Shown: piece by piece, positions 45,861 through 55,908 of the stretch | Layout of the letters: each line of letters opens with the position of its first letter | Numbering within the stretch: the first letter of the stretch is position 1 | NCBI GenBank assembly: GCA_947307175.1 | Contig: CAMZIK010000002.1 | Location: 1 to 64,000 of the forward strand | Origin: an uncultured Clostridia bacterium | Lineage (GTDB): Bacteria; Bacillota; Clostridia; Oscillospirales; Ruminococcaceae | Direction of reading: 5' to 3' | DNA: 64,000 bases | Notes under the pieces: generated by a model | The model's input: the letters and a program-made list of their open reading frames with translations, nothing else | Told to the model about the DNA's origin: nothing | The model's database searches: none | Position numbers and translations under genes: made by a program

Positions 45861-46736
45861 TTAACCCCTTTTATTATTGTTCATTTTCTGCTTTGCGTTT
45901 GCGTAAGCTTCCATAAGATCGGTAGTGGTCTTTTTGCTTGCGCCTCCGAAGATCGAAAAGTTCCTGATGTCGTCAGAGCCGTATCTTTGTTCACGGCGAA
46001 TTGTATCGGTCATCATTGCTACTCTTGCGAGCTGTTCGCTTTTCATTTCCTCTATGCGCTTCTGAGCCTGGTAATCATCGCACAGCTTGAAGCCTTCGCC
46101 CATTGTACAAGCCTGTGCTGTCTCAAAAACGTGCTCAAGATATTTCAGCGAATCCATGCTGCGATACTTTTCGGGGATAACATCTTTGTTGAACTTTTTT
46201 TCAAACGCCTCAAGCTCATCGCCAGCCTGTACTAATTCCTGCTGTGCTGCATCGATGCGTGCTTTTGCTTCAGAGGCAAGGCGCTTTTTTTCTTTTCCCT
46301 TCAGCGTCTGGACAATGAAAACGATAACCGAAACAGCCATGATTATCGTCAGCAGGATAATGACTGAAATGTCGCCCTTTGAGGCAAATATCATAAAAGC
46401 TGCAAGCGGGATCAGCACCAGTAAGATGATGAACGGGAAACGCTCGATAAAATTCGGCTCTACAAGAGCGTTCTCCGAACAGAGCTTTACCCTGTCCTTT
46501 GCGTTTTTCTGCTTCTTTCTGAGCGCATTCAGCGTATTTGTATCTTCGATATATCTTTTTACTATCCCAAGCTGTTTTGCGGCATTGACCTTATCCTGCG
46601 CTGTGCGGTCAAGCTCTCTTTCGACTCTTGCTCCGCAGTATTTGCAGGTTATCATGAACTGGTCTTCCCTGTAATGCAGGTCTGCACCGCAGCTCGGGCA
46701 CTGATATTCTACGAAACTAATCTTCTCTGCTTCCAT
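45861..46736 (-). CDS. Zinc-ribbon membrane protein of unknown function (start likely MEAEKIS)
   Basis: YQCPSCGADLHYREDQFMITCKYCGARVERELD zinc ribbon, 2 TM, coiled coil. Confidence 0.72.
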   Translation of the reverse strand: MEAEKISFVEYQCPSCGADLHYREDQFMITCKYCGARVERELDRTAQDKVNAAKQLGIVKRYIEDTNTLNALRKKQKNAKDRVKLCSENALVEPNFIERFPFIILLVLIPLAAFMIFASKGDISVIILLTIIMAVSVIVFIVQTLKGKEKKRLASEAKARIDAAQQELVQAGDELEAFEKKFNKDVIPEKYRSMDSLKYLEHVFETAQACTMGEGFKLCDDYQAQKRIEEMKSEQLARVAMMTDTIRREQRYGSDDIRNFSIFGGASKKTTTDLMEAYANAKQKMNNNKRG

Positions 46737-46750
46737 AAAAAGCATTCTCC

Positions 46751-47254
46751 TTATTTTCTTATGCGCATATAGACCTTGTCTTTATCCGTATGATGGATAT
46801 ATCCGCCGTTTTTCAGCACAGTCTTCTGCGAGGCGATATTGTCCTTGTTTGCACGGATATAGTATTCGTCCTCACGCAGTCTGTCCTTAGTTTCTTTTAT
46901 GAGCAGGGCAAGCCCTTTTGCAGCATAGCCCTTTCCCCTGAACTCCTCGCCGATATAGTATCCTATGTGTCCTGCGCCCTCGGCAAGCGACGGGCAAAGA
47001 TAATGGCGGAAACGGAACATACCGACTATCTCATCATTATCCCAGAGGAAATATATCGTTTCGGGGACATAGCCTTCGGGGAGTCCCTCACCTGTCTGGG
47101 AATCTATCATCTTTGAGACAACGTCTTCAAAATCCTCACGCTTTGTGCCGTACCAGTCGTAAATAAAACCGTTCTCGTCATACGGCATCTTGCTTGTGAA
47201 ATCATATTCCTTGACTGAATCCTTATAATTTGATTCCAGCAGATAAAGCATCCC
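46751..47254 (-). CDS. GNAT acetyltransferase (approximate start; the ORF extends to 47287)
   Basis: IVGMFRFRHYLCPSLAEGAGHIGYYIGEEFRGKGYAAKGLALLI. Confidence 0.85.
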   Translation of the reverse strand, partial: GMLYLLESNYKDSVKEYDFTSKMPYDENGFIYDWYGTKREDFEDVVSKMIDSQTGEGLPEGYVPETIYFLWDNDEIVGMFRFRHYLCPSLAEGAGHIGYYIGEEFRGKGYAAKGLALLIKETKDRLREDEYYIRANKDNIASQKTVLKNGGYIHHTDKDKVYMRIRK

Positions 47255-47362
47255 TGCTCCCCCCTTTATTATGATATAGTATATCATACTGTTTTGTTTT
47301 TTTCAATGGATTTGAAGCGACAAGTTATTTTTTAGATGTAACAGGTAACAGAAAAGAAATGA

Positions 47363-47391
47363 TTGACGAAAGGCAGGTGTTATGCTATAAT
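47363..47391 (+). promoter_or_regulatory. Sigma-A promoter for the GH3 lipoprotein gene
   Basis: TTGACG (47363-47368), 17 bp, TATAAT (47386-47391). Confidence 0.75.
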
Positions 47392-47419
47392 CATATCAAA
47401 ATAAAAAGGAGGAAAAACA

Positions 47420-49345
47420 ATGAAAAAGAAAGCTGTTGCGTTAGCCGTCTGCATGGCGATGCTGCTTTCAATGGCAGGGTGTGCAGACAGCTCATCAAAG
47501 AGCGAAAGCTCCTCAAAGGCTGAATCAAGCTCATCGCAGGCAGAAAGCTCATCTGCTGCGGAAAGCTCATCAAAGGCAGACTCGTCTGTTCAGGACAGCA
47601 GCAAGCAGGAAGCTGAACCTGCGTACAACTACAAACAGTATGCGGATATGACGCCTGAACAGGTCGTTTCAAAGATGACGCTGGAACAGAAAGTCAACCA
47701 GATGGCTCTGCCGGAGCTGAAAATGGTCAATGAAAACAACATGAAACAGAACTGCTACGGCGGAGTGCTTTCAAAGATAACCGCACAGACAGCGGAACAG
47801 TGGCGCAATACCATTGATGAGATACAGAAAAATGCGATCTCATCGCAAAGCGGTATACCCATTATTTACGGTCAGGATCAGGTACACGGCATTTATGTCT
47901 GCTATAACTCCGTCATATTCCCGCACAACATCAACATGGGTGCGGCAAATGACAAGGATCTTATGTACAAGGTAGGACAGATAACCGCCGATGAATCCAA
48001 GCTCTGCCACACGCTGTGGACATACTCACCGTGTGTTGCACAGTCTGTCGATCCACGCTGGGGACGCACCTACGAGAGCTACGGCAGTGACCTGAATACC
48101 ATTACCGAGCTTAGCACAGCATTCACAAAAGGCTTGCTTGACGGCGGACTTATCGTCTGTGCAAAGCACTTTTTCGCTGACGGCAACGTTGGCTACGGCA
48201 CAGGTGAACAGGGCAGCGTCAAAATGCTTATGGACCGTGGAAATGCCGAGCTTACGGACGCTCAGATAGATGAGCTTCTGAAAGTTTACAAGGCACAGAT
48301 AGATGCGGGCACTCAGACTATAATGATAAGCCACTCTGCTGTAAACGGCGTAAAGATGCACGAAAACAAGAAATATATAGATAAGCTCAAAAACGAATTC
48401 GGCTTCAAGGGCTTCATCGTAAGCGACTGGAACTCTGTTCAGAACACATCTGCAAGCACCTATGAGGAACAGATAATCAATTCTGTAAATGCAGGCATCG
48501 ATATGTTCATGGAAGTCGATACGGCTGATGAGGTAGTATCAACTATCATTAAAGCGGTCGACGACGGACGCATCTCTCAGGCAAGAGTTGACGATGCTGC
48601 AACAAGGATCATCAGAGTCAAGCAGGAAGCAGGAGTTTTCAAGGATCCGATGTTTGAAAACTTACAGACCAAGCAGACAGAAACAGGCTCGGAGGAATAC
48701 CGCAAGGTCGCAGAGCAGCTGGTCGAAAAAAGCATGGTTCTCGTAAAAAACGATAATAAGGTGCTTCCTATACAGAAGGGCACGACAGTTTACGTTACAG
48801 GACCTGCCGCAGATCACGCTCAGGCGCAGTGCGGCGGCTGGACTATCGAATGGAACTCAAGCCCGGAAAAAGACATCGAAGGCGTTACGACTCTGATCGA
48901 AGGCTTCAAGCAGGTCGCAGAAAAGCACGGCATCAAGGTAGTTACCGACAAGAGCGAAGCTTCAAAAGCTGATGTAGTTCTGCTTTGCGTAGGTGAACAG
49001 TCTTATGCTGAGTGGAACGGCGACACGGAGGATCTTTCACTCTGCGGAAAGCTCGGACTTGAAGGCAACAAGGAAGCTATCAAGGAAGCAAAGGAGCTTG
49101 GCAAGCCGACAGTTGCCTGCATCATCGCAGGAAGGAACGTTATCCTCGATCAGCAGGATATAAAGGACTGGGACAGCATAGTAATGTGCTACCTGCCCGG
49201 CTCGGAAGGTCAGGGCGTTGCTAATGTGCTTTGCGGTGATGCTAAGTTCTCAGGAACTCTGCCAAGCCCGTGGTACAGTGACATCAAACAGATAGGTACA
49301 AATGAGTGCTGGCTCAAAAAAGGCTTCGGACTGAAATACGAATAA
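47420..49345 (+). CDS. Secreted/lipoprotein glycoside hydrolase family 3 enzyme (canonical domain order)
   Basis: 641 aa; lipobox LSMAGC, Ser-rich linker, GVLSKITAQTAEQWRNTIDEIQKNAISSQSGIPIIYGQDQVHG, GFIVSDWNS. Confidence 0.93.
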   Translation: MKKKAVALAVCMAMLLSMAGCADSSSKSESSSKAESSSSQAESSSAAESSSKADSSVQDSSKQEAEPAYNYKQYADMTPEQVVSKMTLEQKVNQMALPELKMVNENNMKQNCYGGVLSKITAQTAEQWRNTIDEIQKNAISSQSGIPIIYGQDQVHGIYVCYNSVIFPHNINMGAANDKDLMYKVGQITADESKLCHTLWTYSPCVAQSVDPRWGRTYESYGSDLNTITELSTAFTKGLLDGGLIVCAKHFFADGNVGYGTGEQGSVKMLMDRGNAELTDAQIDELLKVYKAQIDAGTQTIMISHSAVNGVKMHENKKYIDKLKNEFGFKGFIVSDWNSVQNTSASTYEEQIINSVNAGIDMFMEVDTADEVVSTIIKAVDDGRISQARVDDAATRIIRVKQEAGVFKDPMFENLQTKQTETGSEEYRKVAEQLVEKSMVLVKNDNKVLPIQKGTTVYVTGPAADHAQAQCGGWTIEWNSSPEKDIEGVTTLIEGFKQVAEKHGIKVVTDKSEASKADVVLLCVGEQSYAEWNGDTEDLSLCGKLGLEGNKEAIKEAKELGKPTVACIIAGRNVILDQQDIKDWDSIVMCYLPGSEGQGVANVLCGDAKFSGTLPSPWYSDIKQIGTNECWLKKGFGLKYE

Positions 49346-49367
49346 AGACAACAAGGGGAGATAAAAA

Positions 49368-49568
49368 ATGAAAATCAACAAGCTTGATATAGTATGGGGT
49401 ATATGTCTTATAACGATAGTGCTGGGGTCGCTGATAGTTTCACTCAACAATGTGTTCGGATTTGATTTCCCGAAGACGATGATAGTACCTATCGGCATTG
49501 TTGACCTCATAACGCTGCCTGTGCTGGCGTTCACAACGGTCAAAAAAATGCAGAAAAACAAAGCATAA
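49368..49568 (+). CDS. Small two-TM membrane protein
   Basis: 66-aa ORF with an upstream ribosome-binding site (aaggggag), directly after the GH3 gene. Confidence 0.6.
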   Translation: MKINKLDIVWGICLITIVLGSLIVSLNNVFGFDFPKTMIVPIGIVDLITLPVLAFTTVKKMQKNKA

Positions 49569-49575
49569 AAAATCT

Positions 49576-49595
49576 GGCTGTCCTTGCGGGCAGCC
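49576..49595 (+). terminator. Intrinsic terminator
   Basis: GGCTGTCC-ttgc-GGGCAGCC followed by gttttttt. Confidence 0.8.
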
Positions 49596-49602
49596 GTTTT
49601 TT

Positions 49603-50070
49603 TCAGTATTGTTTTTTATCACTTTTGGCTTTATAGTCCTTAAAGACCTCAAGGCAGTTTTCCCTGTCACACTCGGAAAGGTCAATGACCTTTATCTCTC
49701 CATTGATGTGCTTATAGAAATCATCGTCACGAAAGCCGAGCTGTGCGGTATCAAGTCTGGTGCAGCCGTAATACACCTTTTTGATATTCGCCCACATTAT
49801 CGCACCAAGGCACATCGGACAAGGCTCAGCGGTAGTATAAAGCTCACAGCCCGACAGGTCATGTGTGCCAAGGTTTTTGCAGGCGCAGCGGATAGCCTCC
49901 ATCTCACCGTGGCAGGTAGGGTCTTTATTTACTATCACCCTGTTGTGACCGCTGCCGACTACCCTGCCGTCCCTTACAATTACACTTCCAAACGGTCCGC
50001 CGTCACCGAGCGTGATGCCGCTGGCGGCTTCTCTGATCGCAAGATCCATATATTTATTGCTCATAGCCAT
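49603..50070 (-). CDS. guaD: Guanine deaminase / CMP-dCMP deaminase family
   Basis: 155 aa; CHGEMEAIR, TTAEPCPMCLGAIMWANI, YYGCTRLDTAQLGFRDDDFY. Confidence 0.82.
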   Translation of the reverse strand: MAMSNKYMDLAIREAASGITLGDGGPFGSVIVRDGRVVGSGHNRVIVNKDPTCHGEMEAIRCACKNLGTHDLSGCELYTTAEPCPMCLGAIMWANIKKVYYGCTRLDTAQLGFRDDDFYKHINGEIKVIDLSECDRENCLEVFKDYKAKSDKKQY

Positions 50071-50135
50071 CGCTCCTTTGTGGTGGTGTTAGTATTATTA
50101 TAGCAGTTAATGCGGTTATGTCAAGTGGTTTGCGG

Positions 50136-50164
50136 TTGACAAAGAAGTGATAGGGTGATACAAT
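50136..50164 (+). promoter_or_regulatory. Sigma-A promoter
   Basis: TTGACA (50136-50141), 17 bp, TACAAT (50159-50164). Confidence 0.75.
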
Positions 50165-50191
50165 AATAAAAAATGAAAGGGACTGATCTTT

Positions 50192-50731
50192 ATGGATAAA
50201 TACACCTTAAAAGTTGCAGGACTGGAAAGGCAGCTGCCGATACTGCCCGTGGACGAAAAGCTGAGCATTGCGGCGTTCGTTATGTTCTCAGATGTTGAGA
50301 TAACCATTGCGGGTGCAGCAGAGCTGCTCAAAAAAGTCGGGGATTTTGACGTTATCCTCACTGCCGAGACAAAGGGCATACCGCTTGCCTATGAAATGTC
50401 AAGACAATGCGGAAAGCCTTATGTTGTGGGCAGAAAGGGAGTCAAGCTGTATATGACAGACCCTATCAGCGTGAACGTGCGCTCGATAACCACACGCGGG
50501 ATGCAGGCGCTTTATCTGTCACAGGAGGACGCTGCAAAGCTGCGCGGAAAGAGAGTGATCATCGTTGACGACGTCATCAGCACAGGCGAGTCGCTCAATG
50601 CGCTTGAAAAGCTGTGCGCAGAAGCTGGCGGAGAGATAGTCTGCAAAGCTTCGGTGCTCGCAGAGGGAGACGCTGCGGACAGAGAGGATCTTGTGTTCCT
50701 TGAAAAGCTGCCGCTGTTCATTAAGGATTGA
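50192..50731 (+). CDS. Phosphoribosyltransferase (adenine PRT-like)
   Basis: 179 aa; VIIVDDVISTGESLNALEKLC PRPP loop; ETKGIPLAYEMSRQCGKPYVVGRKG. Confidence 0.85.
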   Translation: MDKYTLKVAGLERQLPILPVDEKLSIAAFVMFSDVEITIAGAAELLKKVGDFDVILTAETKGIPLAYEMSRQCGKPYVVGRKGVKLYMTDPISVNVRSITTRGMQALYLSQEDAAKLRGKRVIIVDDVISTGESLNALEKLCAEAGGEIVCKASVLAEGDAADREDLVFLEKLPLFIKD

Positions 50732-50758
50732 TTTTATTATATAAAGGAGTTGTTTTAA

Positions 50759-51118
50759 ATGGACATTATCGGAATGTGGAAGATCGCTGAGGTCAACGTT
50801 ATGGGTAAGGATTTCAAGCAGACATGGCGCACTGTTGAGGACATGAGCGCCGACACAAGCGTTAGCCCTATGCAGAAAGCAATGGCGCAGGCTGTTTATC
50901 TGTTCGAGGCTGACGGCACGTTCAAGCAGCTGATGCCAAAGGAGATCGCCGGCGGTGACGGCGAGCCTTACGACGACAAGTATGTTGTCGGACACGTTGG
51001 CGGCTGGAAAGAGGAAGACGGCAAGCTGCTGGTGGAGACAGACGACGGCTTCGAGGAAGCACCCGCCACAGAAAACGGCTTTGAGGTGTTCCATTTCTTC
51101 AGAATAGTTAAGGCGTAA
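50759..51118 (+). CDS. Hypothetical small protein (lipocalin-like)
   Basis: 119 aa; MDIIGMWKIAEVNVM...WRTVEDM; ribosome-binding site aaaggagt. Confidence 0.65.
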   Translation: MDIIGMWKIAEVNVMGKDFKQTWRTVEDMSADTSVSPMQKAMAQAVYLFEADGTFKQLMPKEIAGGDGEPYDDKYVVGHVGGWKEEDGKLLVETDDGFEEAPATENGFEVFHFFRIVKA

Positions 51119-51124
51119 AGCACG

Positions 51125-51445
51125 ATAAATCAAGATTTAGCGGAGCAAAGCTCCGCTTGATTGGGGGCTTTCCGATCGCCCCCATACCCCTTCGGGTGCA
51201 AATCTAATAAATAGTCAAAACTTATAGCAGTGTATCTGTCGAGCAACCGAGGATATTCTCTTGGAAAAAAGTTTTCTCTCAAATTCTCTTTTCTGAACTC
51301 TCTAATATTTTTCAGTAATGGGGTCTTGCGCCCCATTACTGAAAAATCATTAAAAGGTTTAGGAAGGGGGTCTGGGGGAGAACCCTTCTCCAAAAGGGTT
51401 TCCCCCAGCTGCCCAACAGGTTTGCTGCGGTAAATTCTGATTTAT
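51125..51445 (+). mobile_element. MITE-like terminal-inverted-repeat element, copy A
   Basis: Ends ATAAATCAAGATTT / AAATTCTGATTTAT; three internal hairpins; about 285 bp of core matches the inverted copy at 57814-58136 with two mismatches by eye. Confidence 0.8.
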
Positions 51446-51469
51446 AACTGAAACTCTTTTATAAAAAAC

Positions 51470-51502
51470 AAACCGATGAAAGCATTGCGCAATCATCGGT
51501 TT
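51470..51502 (-). terminator. Terminator after carB
   Basis: AAACCGATGA...TCATCGGTTT stem at the carB 3' end. Confidence 0.65.
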
Positions 51503-51508
51503 TATTAT

Positions 51509-54500
51509 TTATTCTGCATCTATTGTGGATATTCCTATTGTCATTTCTTCAAGTACGTCGAGTAGAACTCTGACGGTATCGAGAGATGTCAGCATCGTTA
51601 CGTTATTCTGTATAGCGCAGCGTCTTATCTGCACGCCGTCCTCATAATGCACGCCAGACAGGATCGCACGGGTGTTTAGCACATAGCTTACATATCCCGA
51701 ACGGATAGAATCGAGAATGTCCTTACTGCCCTCGCTTATCTTGCGGCGAACACGGGTCTTGATGCCGTGGTCTTTGAGGAACTTGGCTGTTCCGATAGTT
51801 GCCTCGATGTTGAAGCCCATATTATAGAACCTCTTTACAAGCGGGAGAGCCTCCTGCTTGTCCTCATCGGCAAGGGTAACAACGACTGTGCCGTAGTTCT
51901 GCATATGCACGCCCGATGCGATAAGCGCCTTGTACATAGCTCTGTGAAGCTTCTTGTCGTAGCCGATAGCCTCACCTGTTGACTTCATTTCAGGCGAGAG
52001 GTATGCGTCCATTCCGCTGAGCTTTGAGAAGGAGAACGCAGGAACTTTAACATAGTAGCGCTCTTTCTCTTTCGGGTAGATCTCGGTGATACCCTGCTCT
52101 TTGAGAGACTTGCCGAGGTTTACAAGTGTTGCGATGTCTGCAAGCGAATATCCTGTTGCTTTTGAAAGGAACGGAACTGTTCTTGAAGAACGTGGGTTTA
52201 CCTCGATGATGTAAACGTTGTCGTCAGGGTCAACGATAAACTGAATATTGAACAGTCCTATTATGCCGATTCCAAGTCCAAGCTTTCTTGTGTAATCAAG
52301 AATAGTATCCTTGACTTTCTGCGAGATGCTGAACGACGGATAAACGCTTATCGAGTCGCCCGAATGTACGCCTGTTCTTTCAACAAGCTCCATTATGCCA
52401 GGCACGAACACCTGCTCTCCGTCGCAGATAGCATCGACCTCGACTTCTTTTCCTCTGATATATTTATCAACAAGAACAGGCTTGTCCTCGTCAATTTCAA
52501 CGGCAGTTTTCAGATAGTGGCGCAGCGCTTCTTCCTTGGCAACTATCTGCATAGCTCTTCCGCCGAGAACAAAGCTTGGACGAACAAGCACAGGATAGCC
52601 TATCTCCTCGGCAGCCTTTATGCCTGCTTCAATATTAGTAACTGCCTGTCCCTTTGGCTGAGGTATATTCAGGTCGACCAGAAGCTTTTCAAATGAATCC
52701 CTGTTCTCAGCCTTGTCGATAGCGGCGCAGTCTGTACCGATTATCTTTACACCAAGCGCTGCCAGAGGCTCTGCAAGGTTGATAGCTGTCTGTCCGCCGA
52801 GAGTAGCGATAACACCCTCAGGGTGCTCAAGCTCGATGACGTTCATAACGTCCTCAACGCAGAGCGGCTCGAAATAGAGCTTATCCGAACAGGTATAGTC
52901 TGTCGAAACTGTTTCAGGGTTATTGTTGATTATGATAGCCTCATAGCCTGCGGATTTTATGGTCTTTACAGCGTGAACGGTCGAATAGTCGAACTCTACG
53001 CCCTGACCGATACGGATAGGACCCGAACCAAGCACGATAATCTTTTTCTTGTCCGAGACTATCGACTCGTTCTCCTGCTCGTAGGTCGAGTAGAAATAAG
53101 GGATATAGCTTTCAAACTCGGAAGCACAGGTATCTATCATCTTATATACAGGTGTGATGCCGAGCTTTTTGCGCAGATCAAAGACCTCTGTCTCCTTCAT
53201 ATCCCACAGAACTGCTATCTCCTTATCTGAGAAGCCTAATCTCTTTGCGATATAAAGTTCGTCCCTGTCGCCTTTTTTAGCTTTCAGCTTTTCTTCTTCG
53301 TCAGTGATATTCTTGAGCTTTCTGATAAAGAAGCGGTCTATCTTCGTGGCATCGGCTATCTCATCGACGCTAACGCCGAGCCTTAAAAGACGTGCGATCG
53401 CATAGATACGGTCATCGGTGCCTATCCTGATGTAATCCATCAGACCCTCGATCTTCATCGCCTCAAAACGCTTGTGCTCGAGGTGGAAAAGACCTATCTC
53501 CAGAGAACGAACAGCTTTGAGAAGGCTCTCTTCTATCGTTCTTCCGACGCTCATTACTTCGCCCGTAGCTTTCATCTGTGTGCTGAGCGAGTTGTTCGCA
53601 TCGGCGAACTTATCAAACGGGAATCTCGGCATCTTTGTAACGACATAGTCAAGCGCAGGCTCGAAAGATGCAGGAGTGTTTGCTATCTGTATCTCGTCAA
53701 GCGTCATACCTACGCCTATCTTTGCAGAGACTCTTGCTATCGGGTAGCCGCTTGCTTTTGAAGCAAGGGCGGATGAACGTGAAACTCTTGGGTTAACCTC
53801 TATGAGATAATACTGGAAACTGTCAGGGTCGAGCGCAAACTGAACGTTGCAGCCGCCGTTGACCTCCAGCGCTCTTATCAGTTTAAGTGCGCTGTCTCTG
53901 AGCATATGATATTCCTTGTTTGTAAGGGTCTGCGACGGGCAGACAACTATCGAGTCGCCCGTATGTATGCCGACAGGGTCAAGGTTCTCCATATTACAGA
54001 TGGTAAGCGCTGTATCGTTGGAGTCACGCATTACCTCATACTCTATTTCCTTATAGCCCTTGATGCTCTTTTCGATAAGCACCTGATGAACAGGCGAAAG
54101 CGCAAGGGCATTTTTCATTACAACTCTGAACTCTGATTCATTGTCTGCAAAGCCGCCGCCGGTTCCGCCGAGCGTGAAAGCAGGGCGCAGTACGACAGGA
54201 TAGCCTATCTTCTGAGCGACTTCAAGACCTTCCTCCATTGTGTTTGCTATATCCGAAGGAAGCACAGGTTCGCCGAGGCTGGTACAAAGCTCCTTGAAAA
54301 GCTCTCTGTCCTCTGCTCTTTCGATACAGTCGCTCTTTGTGCCCAGCAGCTCAACGCCGCACTCTGCAAGTATGCCTTTCTTTTCAAGGCGCATAGCGAT
54401 ATTGAGTCCTGTCTGTCCGCCGATGTTCGGCAGGATAGCATCAGGGCGCTCATATCTGATTATCTTTGCGCAGTATTCCAGCGTCAGCGGTTCCATATAG

Positions 54501-54691
54501 ACTTTATCTGCGATAGCAGTATCGGTCATTATCGTTGCAGGGTTTGAGTTGCACAGGATGACCTCGTAGCCTTCCTCTTTGAGTGCAAGGCAAGCCTGCG
54601 TTCCCGCATAGTCAAACTCGGCAGCCTGTCCGATAACGATAGGACCCGAGCCTATGACAAGTATCTTTTTTATGTCCGTTCTTTTAGGCAT
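51509..54691 (-). CDS. carB: Carbamoyl-phosphate synthase large subunit
   Basis: 1060 aa; two ATP-grasp halves; [37 protein letters not shown]. Confidence 0.97.
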   Translation of the reverse strand: MPKRTDIKKILVIGSGPIVIGQAAEFDYAGTQACLALKEEGYEVILCNSNPATIMTDTAIADKVYMEPLTLEYCAKIIRYERPDAILPNIGGQTGLNIAMRLEKKGILAECGVELLGTKSDCIERAEDRELFKELCTSLGEPVLPSDIANTMEEGLEVAQKIGYPVVLRPAFTLGGTGGGFADNESEFRVVMKNALALSPVHQVLIEKSIKGYKEIEYEVMRDSNDTALTICNMENLDPVGIHTGDSIVVCPSQTLTNKEYHMLRDSALKLIRALEVNGGCNVQFALDPDSFQYYLIEVNPRVSRSSALASKASGYPIARVSAKIGVGMTLDEIQIANTPASFEPALDYVVTKMPRFPFDKFADANNSLSTQMKATGEVMSVGRTIEESLLKAVRSLEIGLFHLEHKRFEAMKIEGLMDYIRIGTDDRIYAIARLLRLGVSVDEIADATKIDRFFIRKLKNITDEEEKLKAKKGDRDELYIAKRLGFSDKEIAVLWDMKETEVFDLRKKLGITPVYKMIDTCASEFESYIPYFYSTYEQENESIVSDKKKIIVLGSGPIRIGQGVEFDYSTVHAVKTIKSAGYEAIIINNNPETVSTDYTCSDKLYFEPLCVEDVMNVIELEHPEGVIATLGGQTAINLAEPLAALGVKIIGTDCAAIDKAENRDSFEKLLVDLNIPQPKGQAVTNIEAGIKAAEEIGYPVLVRPSFVLGGRAMQIVAKEEALRHYLKTAVEIDEDKPVLVDKYIRGKEVEVDAICDGEQVFVPGIMELVERTGVHSGDSISVYPSFSISQKVKDTILDYTRKLGLGIGIIGLFNIQFIVDPDDNVYIIEVNPRSSRTVPFLSKATGYSLADIATLVNLGKSLKEQGITEIYPKEKERYYVKVPAFSFSKLSGMDAYLSPEMKSTGEAIGYDKKLHRAMYKALIASGVHMQNYGTVVVTLADEDKQEALPLVKRFYNMGFNIEATIGTAKFLKDHGIKTRVRRKISEGSKDILDSIRSGYVSYVLNTRAILSGVHYEDGVQIRRCAIQNNVTMLTSLDTVRVLLDVLEEMTIGISTIDAE

Positions 54692-55778
54692 TGCCCTTGA
54701 CCTCCTTCATAAGCTCTACGAATTTATCAAACAGATATGCGCTGTCCTGCGGTCCCGGAGCGCTCTCGGGGTGGTACTGCACGCTGAATACCTTATCTTT
54801 TCTGCACTCGACACCCTCGATAGTGTTGTCAAGCAGGTTTATATGCGTTGCAGTGAGGTCTGTATCCGCAAGGCTGTCCATATCCACCGCATATGAATGG
54901 TTCTGTGAGGTTATCTCTATCTTTCCGGTCTCAAGGTTTCTTACCGGGTGGTTTCCGCCTCTGTGTCCGAATTTGAGTTTATACGTCTTTGCGCCGTAAG
55001 CAAGCGAGATTATCTGATGTCCGAGGCAGATGCCGAAGATAACATGCTTTCCACGCAGGTGCTTTATCGTCTCGATAACAGGCGGAACATCAGTCGGGTC
55101 GCCCGGACCGTTTGAAATGAACACTCCGTCGGGCTTATACCTTTCGATCTCCTCCGCAGGAGTGTCCCACGGAACGATTATGACCTTGCAGCCACGCTTG
55201 TTGAGTGAACGAACGATATTCATTTTCATTCCGCAATCGATAGCTACAACAGTAAATCTCTCATGCTCTGTTCTTGAAAGCCACGGCTCCTTACAGCTGA
55301 CCTTCTTTACTGCATCTGTGGGTATACTTGTCTGTTCAAGGATCTTCAATCCCCACTCCTTAGTTGTGTCAGCGCCTGTGATAAGAGCTTTTCTGCTGCC
55401 GAGGTCTCTGATGGAACGGTTTATTTTTCTTGTATCGACGCCGCAGATGCCAGGAACGTTATACTCCTTCATTACCTGCGAAAGAGTCTTGCTGCATCTG
55501 AAGTTCGACGGTTCGTCGTTATACTCACGCACAACGAGCGCACCGATAGTAGGTATCTTTGTCTCATAGTCATCGTCAGCCATGCCGTAGTTGCCAATAA
55601 GCGGATAGGTCATGACTACTGCCTGATACGTATATGAAGGGTCGGAGATTATCTCCTGATAACCCACCATAGAGGTATTGAAAACTATCTCGCAGACCTT
55701 GTCGCACTGTGCGCCAAAGCCATAGCCATAATACTCCTGTCCGTCTTCCAGAATAAGCTTCCTGTTGTAATCCATCAT
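54684..55778 (-). CDS. carA: Carbamoyl-phosphate synthase small subunit
   Basis: 364 aa; [60 protein letters not shown]. Confidence 0.97.
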   Translation of the reverse strand: MMDYNRKLILEDGQEYYGYGFGAQCDKVCEIVFNTSMVGYQEIISDPSYTYQAVVMTYPLIGNYGMADDDYETKIPTIGALVVREYNDEPSNFRCSKTLSQVMKEYNVPGICGVDTRKINRSIRDLGSRKALITGADTTKEWGLKILEQTSIPTDAVKKVSCKEPWLSRTEHERFTVVAIDCGMKMNIVRSLNKRGCKVIIVPWDTPAEEIERYKPDGVFISNGPGDPTDVPPVIETIKHLRGKHVIFGICLGHQIISLAYGAKTYKLKFGHRGGNHPVRNLETGKIEITSQNHSYAVDMDSLADTDLTATHINLLDNTIEGVECRKDKVFSVQYHPESAPGPQDSAYLFDKFVELMKEVKGNA

Positions 55779-55825
55779 TCTCGACTCCTTAACATTTAAG
55801 CCTTTTCACTCATTTTCTTGAAAAA

Positions 55826-55854
55826 GCGCCCCTAATGTGTGACACTAAGGACGC
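55826..55854 (-). terminator. Terminator between asnB and carA
   Basis: Minus strand GCGTCCTTAGTGT-CAC-ACATTAGGGGCGC-TTTTT; 13 pairs including G-U. Confidence 0.75.
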
Positions 55855-55908
55855 AATATCTCTAAATCATTATTATACATCTGTTTACTTTGATTGTCAA
55901 TGGAATTT

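Noticed and set aside
51230-51433. 67-aa ORF (MYLSSNRGYSLGKKF...) and its opposite-strand 87-aa ORF (MEKGSPPDPLPKPF...), present in both MITE-like copies
   Set aside because: Conserved only because the DNA repeat is nearly identical; they span long hairpins on both strands, so coding is less likely than structured noncoding DNA. Would revisit if synonymous-biased divergence is seen among more copies.
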